The notes beneath the pieces are model-generated. The model ran no database searches. It was not told where the DNA came from and saw only the letters and a list, made by a program, of their open reading frames with translations. Position numbers and translations under genes: made by a program. This document shows, piece by piece, positions 58,493 through 64,000 of a stretch of 64,000 nucleotides of DNA. This DNA is from CAVPNY01 sp963706905 (GTDB lineage: Bacteria; Chloroflexota; Anaerolineae; Anaerolineales; UBA4823): positions 757,739-821,738 of the forward strand of contig CAVPNY010000012.1 of assembly GCA_963706905.1 (NCBI GenBank), read 5' to 3'. How positions within the stretch are numbered: the stretch's first letter is position 1; each line of letters opens with the position of its first letter.

Positions 58493-58522
58493 ATTATATC
58501 TAATTAGAGCATCTCATGTCAA
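58493..58522 (-). promoter_or_regulatory. Promoter of rpoB
   Basis: Minus strand -35 TTGACA (58517-58522) and -10 TATAAT (58493-58498), both consensus, with an 18-bp spacer. Its -35 box overlaps by one base the 16-bp repeat at 58522-58537 that borders the IS array, so insertions begin exactly where an UP element would lie while leaving the core promoter whole. Confidence 0.88.
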
Positions 58523-58537
58523 GTACCAATTTCAATT
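58522..58537. repeat. Copy 1 of the array target repeat
   Basis: AGTACCAATTTCAATT, the duplication at the left end of the first element. Identical or nearly identical copies lie at 60137, 61651 and 63059. Confidence 0.9.
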
Positions 58538-60136
58538 GTGTTAGCGCAAAGTAGTAGAGTCCCCTTTTCGCAAAGTTAAAATGTCCCCTTTGAAGGGACA
58601 TGAAATGGACAAACTACTAGCAATGAGCAACCGAGAAATCACCCGATTAGAAGCCATGCAACGGATCAAAGACAAACGCTTGACACAGAAAGAAGCAGCC
58701 CGGATGCTGAATTTGAGTGTGCGGCAGATCAAACGGTTGTATCGAGCATATAAAGCGCAGGGTGCTCGAGGCTTGGTGAGCCAGCGGCGCGGCAAGCCCA
58801 GCAACAATCGACTGGATGTGGAAACGCAGCAGAAAGCCATCGACCTGATCTACGAGCACTACCGGGACTTTGGACCCACCTTAGCCCACGAGAAGCTGAC
58901 GGAGAAACACAAGCTGCGGATATCGCGGGAAAGTGTGCGTGGGATCATGATCGCAGAAGGGATGTGGAAGCCAAAACGGGCGAAAAAGCCATCCACGCAC
59001 CAGATGCGAGAGCGGCGGGCTTGTTTTGGGGAATTAGTGCAGATTGATGGCTCGGATCACGACTGGTTCGAAGGGCGCGGGCCGAAGTGTACCCTGCTGG
59101 TGTATATTGACGATGCCACGGGGCAACTTTTAGAGTTATGGTTTGTGCCGGACGAGACCTTTTTCGGCTACTGCGAAGCTTCCCGGCACTATTTTGAGCG
59201 TTACGGCAAGCCGGTGGCCTTCTACAGCGACAAACACGGCATCTTTCGGGTCAATCAAGAACAAACCATCGGTCTAGGGAGTGGCCTGACCCAGTTTGGG
59301 CGAGCCATGCAGGAGCTGGACGTCCAGATCATCTGCGCCAATACGCCCCAGGCCAAAGGACGCATCGAACGCGCCAACCAGACCCTGCAGGACCGCCTGG
59401 TCAAGGAGCTGCGCCTGCAGGGTATTTCCGACATCGACAGCGCCAATGCCTATCTACCCGAGTTCCGCCTAGACTTCAACCGCCGCTTCGCCATGGCTCC
59501 CCGCAGCAGCCATGACGCCCACCGCCCTGTACTCAAAACCGAAAATCTGGATATCATCTTAACCCGCCAGAAAACCGCTACGCTATCCAAGAACCTCACC
59601 GTGCAAGCCAACAAGGTGATCTACCAGATCCAATCCGACCGCCCTGACTATGCTCTGCGCAATGCTCAAGTCACCGTCTGTGAGAATGCCAAAGGAGAAG
59701 TCACCATCCTCTACAAAAACAAACCCCTTTCTTACACCATCTATCACCAGCCTACCCGCCAGGCCGAAGTCGCAGATACCAAAACTCTCGATCGCCAGAT
59801 CAAGCCGCCCAAGTCGCCTGCTCCTAACCATCCCTGGCGCCAGTATGGCCACCATCTCAATGGCAAACCCATCCAGGAGACCACTCCCCATGGCGCAGAC
59901 TAATCTGGATCAGCCTTTGAGTTTTTCGCTTTTGGCCGAAAACAGGGCAGAAACCAAAGAGCAGAGCAACCCTCGCTCTGCCCAGTCTTTGGCCCCGTGT
60001 CGGCGCTCAGGTCGCTCTCCAGCGTTGCCCTATCCTCCGCACGAGTGTCACCAGTCTACCAGATCAATTTATCCTTCCCTGACAAAGGGGACATCTCTAC
60101 TTTGCACAATAGGGGACATTTCTACTTTGCATTGAC
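58538..60136. mobile_element. Array element A: IS1202/ISNCY-like insertion sequence
   Basis: 1599 bp between two exact copies of AGTACCAATTTCAATT. Ends GTGTTAGCGCAAAG (left) and, complement, GTCAATGCAAAG (right). Each end carries two tandem copies of a GCAAAGTnnnnnTGTCCCC-type motif (left GCAAAGTAGTAGAGTCCCC and GCAAAGTTAAAATGTCCCC), probable transposase binding sites. A 16-bp target duplication is long for most families but recalls the IS1202 group. Confidence 0.82.
58605..59903 (+). CDS. ISNCY/IS1202-like DDE transposase (element A)
   Basis: 432 residues from ATG 58605 (MDKLLAMSNREITRLEAM), preceded by GAAGGGAC. The ATG at 58581 is possible but less likely. N-terminal helix-turn-helix (RLTQKEAARMLNLSVRQIKRLYRAYK) and an integrase core: ELVQIDGSDHDWFEGRG (first Asp), VAFYSDKHGIFRVN (second Asp), ANTPQAKGRIERANQTLQDRLVKELRL (Glu). 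Intact. The last about 100 residues are a basic, proline-rich tail. Confidence 0.88.
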   Translation: MDKLLAMSNREITRLEAMQRIKDKRLTQKEAARMLNLSVRQIKRLYRAYKAQGARGLVSQRRGKPSNNRLDVETQQKAIDLIYEHYRDFGPTLAHEKLTEKHKLRISRESVRGIMIAEGMWKPKRAKKPSTHQMRERRACFGELVQIDGSDHDWFEGRGPKCTLLVYIDDATGQLLELWFVPDETFFGYCEASRHYFERYGKPVAFYSDKHGIFRVNQEQTIGLGSGLTQFGRAMQELDVQIICANTPQAKGRIERANQTLQDRLVKELRLQGISDIDSANAYLPEFRLDFNRRFAMAPRSSHDAHRPVLKTENLDIILTRQKTATLSKNLTVQANKVIYQIQSDRPDYALRNAQVTVCENAKGEVTILYKNKPLSYTIYHQPTRQAEVADTKTLDRQIKPPKSPAPNHPWRQYGHHLNGKPIQETTPHGAD

Positions 60137-60155
60137 AGTACCAATTTCAATTTTT
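60137..60155. repeat. Copy 2 of the array target repeat
   Basis: AGTACCAATTTCAATTTTT lies between elements A and B. The first 16 bases match copy 1 exactly, and all 19 match copy 3. Confidence 0.9.
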
Positions 60156-61650
60156 GTTGTTGTTCAGCGATAATGTCACCCCCTAAGTGTTCAGCGATAA
60201 TGTCACCCTATGAACACACAGGTGATATTGACGATGAAAGAACAGCACAAGTTGAAGATGGTGATTGACTACGAAGCCGGGAAAGTACCTGCCCCAACCG
60301 CCGCCAAACTGCTAGGGATATCGAAGCGGCAATTTCGTCGGCTGGTGGCGGCATACCGCAAACGGGGCGTGGCAGCCCTGGCACATGGCAACCGAGGCAG
60401 GACCCCAGCCAACCGCATCGCAGACGTCGTGCGGCAGAAGATTGTGGCATTGGCCAAAACCACCTACCAGGACTACAACGATAGCCACTTCACCGAAGAA
60501 CTGACCGAACAGGCGGAGCCGATCGTGGTTTCGCGCTCGACGGTACGGCGCATCCGGCGGGCAGCCGGGCAAGGCAGTCCGCGGAAACGCCGGGCGCCGC
60601 GCTATCGCAGCCGGAGGGAGCGCTATGCGCAGGTGGGGATGCTGCTGCAAACCGATGGCAGCCGCCACGACTGGCTGGAAGGCAGAGGTGCCTGGTTGAC
60701 CCTGATAGGGATGATCGACGATGCCAACAACCAGATCGTGGGGGCCTGTTTTCGGGAAGAAGAAGACGCCGCCGGCTATTTCCTGGTACTGAAGCAGGTA
60801 TGTCTGACGCAAGGCTTGCCTCAGGCATTGTACGCTGACCAGCACACCATCTTTCAGAGCCCCAGCCAGCCGACGGTAGAACAGGAATTGGCAGGTGAAC
60901 TGCCACGCACGCAGTTTGGCCGCCTGATGGATGAATTGGGTATCCAGTTGATCGCCGCCCGCAGTCCCCAGGCGAAAGGACGCATCGAACGGCTGTGGGG
61001 TACGCTGCAAGACCGCCTGGTCAAGGAGCTGCGCCAAGCCGGGGCTTGCGATGTGGCGAGTGCGAACCAGGTCTTGGCGGCTTACCTGCCCAAGTACAAC
61101 GCCCGCTTCCAGGTCGAAGCTGCCCAGCCGGGTTCGGCCTATATCCCTTGGCCGCAAGACCAGGAGCCAGGCCAATATTTCTGTTTCAAGTACACCCGCA
61201 CAGTGACCAACGACAATACCGTCTCCTTCAACAAGCACCGCCTGCAGATCCCGCCTGGCCCCCAGCGGCGCAGCTTTGCCCAAGCCAAAGTCGAACTACG
61301 TCATGATCTGGACGGAAGCCTGGCTATCTGCTACCAGGGACAGACCTTGGTCACTTTCCAGCCAGCCGAGCCAGCTCCGCCTCGGGTCGGTCACTTTCAG
61401 CCACTGGCTGCGCCCGTCATCAGCCTTCCCCCAGCGCCAAAGCCACCCAGACAGCCCTGGAAACCCCCACCCAACCACCCCTGGCGCCGTTCGTTCTCAG
61501 CTAAGGAACCCAAATGAAAAGACGAGATGGCTTTGCACAGCCGCTCTCGCCTTCTCGTTGGGGGTTGTGCCGATTATACTCGGGTCATCTTCTTTGCCAA
61601 GGTGACATTTTCGCTTGCCAGTTAAGGTGTCATTTTCCCTGAACAATGAC
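60156..61650. mobile_element. Array element B: second IS1202/ISNCY-like insertion sequence
   Basis: 1495 bp flanked by AGTACCAATTTCAATTTTT on both sides (60137-60155 and 61651-61669). Ends GTTGTTGTTCAG and, complement, GTCATTGTTCAG. Left end has two copies of GTTCAGCGATAATGTCACCC; right end has two ATGACACC/ATGTCACC copies. Higher GC than host DNA. Different sequence from element A, same architecture. Confidence 0.82.
60210..61517 (+). CDS. ISNCY/IS1202-like DDE transposase (element B)
   Basis: 435 residues, intact. Helix-turn-helix (KVPAPTAAKLLGISKRQFRRLVAAYRKRG), a basic linker (SPRKRRAPRYRSRRERY), catalytic LLQTDGSRHDWLEGRG, ALYADQHTIFQSP and AARSPQAKGRIERLWGTLQDRLVKELRQ. Same domain order as element A transposase but clearly diverged, so two independent elements, not a duplication. 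Confidence 0.88.
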   Translation: MNTQVILTMKEQHKLKMVIDYEAGKVPAPTAAKLLGISKRQFRRLVAAYRKRGVAALAHGNRGRTPANRIADVVRQKIVALAKTTYQDYNDSHFTEELTEQAEPIVVSRSTVRRIRRAAGQGSPRKRRAPRYRSRRERYAQVGMLLQTDGSRHDWLEGRGAWLTLIGMIDDANNQIVGACFREEEDAAGYFLVLKQVCLTQGLPQALYADQHTIFQSPSQPTVEQELAGELPRTQFGRLMDELGIQLIAARSPQAKGRIERLWGTLQDRLVKELRQAGACDVASANQVLAAYLPKYNARFQVEAAQPGSAYIPWPQDQEPGQYFCFKYTRTVTNDNTVSFNKHRLQIPPGPQRRSFAQAKVELRHDLDGSLAICYQGQTLVTFQPAEPAPPRVGHFQPLAAPVISLPPAPKPPRQPWKPPPNHPWRRSFSAKEPK

Positions 61651-61669
61651 AGTACCAATTTCAATTTTT
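61651..61669. repeat. Copy 3 of the array target repeat
   Basis: AGTACCAATTTCAATTTTT between elements B and C. Confidence 0.9.
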
Positions 61670-63058
61670 TGGACCAAACTTGAAAAGTGAACTCTTTTCG
61701 GTTGAAAAGTGAACTCAGGTAAACATCAAAAGTGAACCGCTCGTGGTAGAAAAAGGTCCAAAACGAGAGGACATCACTATGACACAGGTTCATAAACGCT
61801 TCACAGCGGAGCAAGTAAAAATACTGTTTCAAGGATATTGCCAAGGAAATCTTTCCCGGCCAGAGGTTGAAGAAATGCTCGGAATTGGGAAAACCCGCTT
61901 TTTCGCCCTTCTGAAGACCTATCGCCAAGACCCGGATGTGTTTTCCATTGCCTACCTGCGCTCAACTCAAGGACGCCTTTCCGGGGAGACTGAGAACCAG
62001 ATCAAGCAGGAGCTGCTCAGGGATAAAGCCTTGATTGATGATGAAGAGCTGCCCATCCACGACTATAACTATGCGGCCTTGGCCGATCGGCTAAAAAAGC
62101 AAGGTATTCAGGTATCGACCACGACCGTGATCAAACGAGCCAAGATGCTGAAATGTTACAAACCTAAGAAGAAAGGCAAAGCGCATGACCGGGAAGTTCT
62201 GACAGCTTCCATCGGAGACCTGATCCAGCACGATGCCTCGCTCCACAAGTGGTCGCCCTTTGCCGAAGAAAAAATGGACCTTGATCACTTCCATCGATGA
62301 TTACAGTCGCATGCTCTTGTACGCTGATTTTGTCCCTGAAGAGAACACCTGGGTTCATGTTCAAGCAGCTCAGTCTGTCCTACAGACTTTTGGATAACCG
62401 TTTCGTTACTATGTCGATGACCTGCGTGTGTTTCGATTTGTCCAAAAGCGAGACAGTTTCTGGCGTACCCACCACTTAGGAACGAACGATGTCGATCCTC
62501 AGTGGAAGCAAGTGTTACAGGAGTTCAAAGTGAAAATCATTTATGCCTTGTCGACACAGGCCAAAGGCAAGTTGGAACGCCCATACCGCTGGCTGCAAGA
62601 CCGGATTGTCAGGACCTGCGCTCTGGAGAAGCTCATATCCATGGAAGATGCACGGGCTGTTCTGAGTGAAGAAGTTCACCGCTACAACTATCAACCGGTT
62701 CACTCCACCACGGGAGAAGTGCCAGCTATTCGATTTGCAAATGCCAATAAGACTGGAAATAGCTTGTTTCGACCGTTTGTTTTACCAAAACCCTATAAGT
62801 CCGCCAAGGATGTCTTCTGCTTGCGGACAACTCGCACTGTGGATGGCTATCGCCGCATCTCTCTCGACCGGCATTCGATTGAAGTGCCAAAGGTTGACGT
62901 CCGGGAAGATGTGGATCTACGCCTGGTACCCAACTTGACCAAGAATGTCTTGGAAGTCAGAATTTGGTTCCAGGGCAATTTGGTGCATTCTGTCAATCTG
63001 CCTTTGAATGAGTTTCGCCGTTATGCCTAAGGCAGTTCACTTTTCAAGTTTCCCTAAC
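61668..63058. mobile_element. Array element C: insertion sequence with a damaged integrase-type transposase
   Basis: About 1390 bp. Ends carry AAACTTGAAAAGTGAACT inverted (left from about 61677, right to about 63051). The left end shows three tandem TTGAAAAGTGAACTC-like motifs. It is bordered by copy 3 on the left and by AGTACCACTTTCAATTT (one mismatch) on the right, consistent with a 17-bp duplication. The exact left base is ambiguous because of the T run. Confidence 0.75.
61779..63030 (+). pseudogene. Integrase-core transposase of element C, frameshift plus nonsense codon
   Basis: Start ATG 61779 (MTQVHKRFTAEQVKILFQGY) with AGAGG upstream. The first frame ends at 62300. One A too many in the A6 run near 62269-62274 breaks EEKWTLITSIDDYSRMLLYADFVPEENTW. 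After correction, TAA at 62395-62397 interrupts QTFG-stop-PFRYYVDDLRVFRFVQKRDSFW. The remainder runs to 63030 with LSTQAKGKLERPYRWLQDRIVRTC. Corrected length would be 416 codons. It resembles IS481-like or IS1202-like proteins by the rve core. Confidence 0.8.
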
Positions 63059-63075
63059 AGTACCACTTTCAATTT
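63059..63075. repeat. Copy 4 of the array target repeat (one mismatch)
   Basis: AGTACCACTTTCAATTT, A to C at the eighth position compared with copies 1-3, directly abutting element D. Confidence 0.85.
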
Positions 63076-64000
63076 GCTCTGTTGCAAAGATTGATTTCAT
63101 GTGGTAAACATGCGTCATGAAAACTCGAGAAAGCCGTTACGTCAAAGTTGCTCGGATCGCCTATCACTTGACCCAAGAGGCGCTGCCGCGATATTCGCAT
63201 CCAAAAAGCCCGCATCATTTTACATTGCCCCAGTTGGCGGCCTGTGTGTTGCTGATGTACTACCTGGACTTCAGTTACCGGGACATGGAAGAGTGGCTGT
63301 TGGCCACTGATCAAGTCAGCCAGGCTCTGGAGCTGCCCCGCATTCCTGACCACACCACTTTGCAGCGCACTTACAAGAAGCTGCACATGTTGGACTTTGA
63401 GAAAATGAAGAACCAACTTCTGGATGAAAATGGCGTGGAAGAAGAGGGAATTGCTTCTGACAGTACCGGCTTCTCGCCTGGACAGGCCAGCCTGTACTAC
63501 CAAACCCGCACGGGGCGCATCTACCAGCGTTGGGCGAAAGGGGTGTATGCAGTCGGCACGGCCTCTCAGTTCATCCTGGCATGGCGCTCGGGCTGGGGAC
63601 CGGGCAGCGATGTGGCTTATCTGCCTGGGTTGCGGCGAGATGTCCGCCGGTATGGGCGCTACCAGGGCAAGCGCAAAGCCTGGGTGATGATGGCCGATGC
63701 GGGCTTTGATGGTCAATCCGTTCGAGACGATGATCTGGTTCCTCCGGTGCGACGTGGCGGCAACCTGCTCAACCCCGAGCGCAAGGCGCGGGCCGATCTG
63801 GTTTCTCGGCGCGGCTGGATGGTCTGTTTGGTCAGCGTTGGAAGACTGAAACGGTGAACTCGGTGATCAAACGTAAGTTTGGTGACACCATCCGTTCTCG
63901 GAAGCGCAGCTTGCAACGGCGAGAGCCGATCATCAAGGGGTTGGTCTATAACATCCATCGCTGAAGTTTACCTATTGACTACTTATCTTTGCAACAGAGC
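63076..64000. mobile_element. Array element D: IS5-like insertion sequence, ends at the window edge
   Basis: 925 bp with perfect 16-bp inverted repeats GCTCTGTTGCAAAGAT (63076-63091) and ATCTTTGCAACAGAGC (63985-64000). The left repeat begins right after target copy 4. The right flank is outside the window, so the duplication cannot be read. Confidence 0.85.
63117..63964 (+). pseudogene. IS5-like DDE transposase, one frame break near the C terminus
   Basis: The first frame runs to 63857: KTRESRYVKVARIAYHLTQEAL, IASDSTGFSP (first Asp), MMADAGFDGQSV (second Asp). After a single missing base near 63808, the reading LDGLFGQRWKTETVNSVIKRKFGDTIRSRKRSLQRREPIIKGLVYNIHR continues to TGA at 63962-63964, which includes the conserved E of the Y-x2-R..E-like motif region. 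Restoring one base gives 282 residues. No slippery run is at the break, so a mutation or sequence error is more likely than recoding. Confidence 0.78.

Noticed and set aside
60312..61283. A 323-codon minus-strand open frame in element B
   Set aside because: Antisense to an intact transposase in GC-rich DNA, where long shadow frames are common.
58538..64000. A defence or genomic island cargo upstream of rpoB
   Set aside because: The whole interval is accounted for by four insertion sequences and their repeats; there is no cargo gene.

Overview
The window reads as a chromosomal segment of a Chloroflexota bacterium, most likely Anaerolineae-like. This is inference from the division/cell-wall gene order and the style of the proteins, without a database search. 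Base composition is close to 50% GC in the host genes, and several insertion sequences are visibly richer in GC.

Layout. (1) 1-12290, all minus strand: a division and cell wall (dcw) cluster transcribed mraZ > rsmH > FtsL-like > ftsI/pbp > murF > mraY > murD > ftsW > murG > CvpA-like > murC > an unidentified ORF leaving the window. It has a clear promoter and a triple MraZ operator. (2) 12400-32500: an accessory and housekeeping mix. It holds a class V aminotransferase, malic enzyme maeB, recX-rny, a metallo-beta-lactamase-fold hydrolase, a damaged membrane-protein gene, tryptophanase tnaA, a small gene interrupted by a dead transposase, and a methylase-MazG fusion. An IS30, a nested IS21/IS256/IS1 stack and two head-to-head IS630 copies lie among them. 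(3) 32500-58540, all minus strand: rpoB, then rpsL-rpsG-fusA-tuf, then the S10-spc-alpha ribosomal protein run through secY, adk, map, rpoA, truA, rplM and rpsI, closed by a hairpin at 32511-32574. rpoC, rplJ/rplL and infA are absent from their usual places. (4) 58522-64000: four insertion sequences packed directly upstream of the rpoB promoter, separated by near-identical copies of one 16-19 bp sequence that starts at the rpoB -35 box.

Two themes stand out. First, mobile DNA has repeatedly entered the same spots. The rpoB-upstream array looks like serial insertion into one target with long duplications. The IS21/IS256/IS1 stack can be resolved base by base from its target duplications. Second, many essential genes (murG, murF, rplF, rplB, fusA, rpoB, the methylase-MazG fusion and possibly ftsW) carry single-base indels, nearly all in mononucleotide runs. 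Restoring one base brings each to its family length. In fusA two indels compensate. The simplest reading is uncorrected homopolymer error in the assembly. Real recoding is the more interesting alternative and can be tested with reads.

All coordinates of insertion-sequence ends and target duplications were read by eye from terminal inverted repeats and direct repeats. Family names are from recognition of protein motifs, not from searches.
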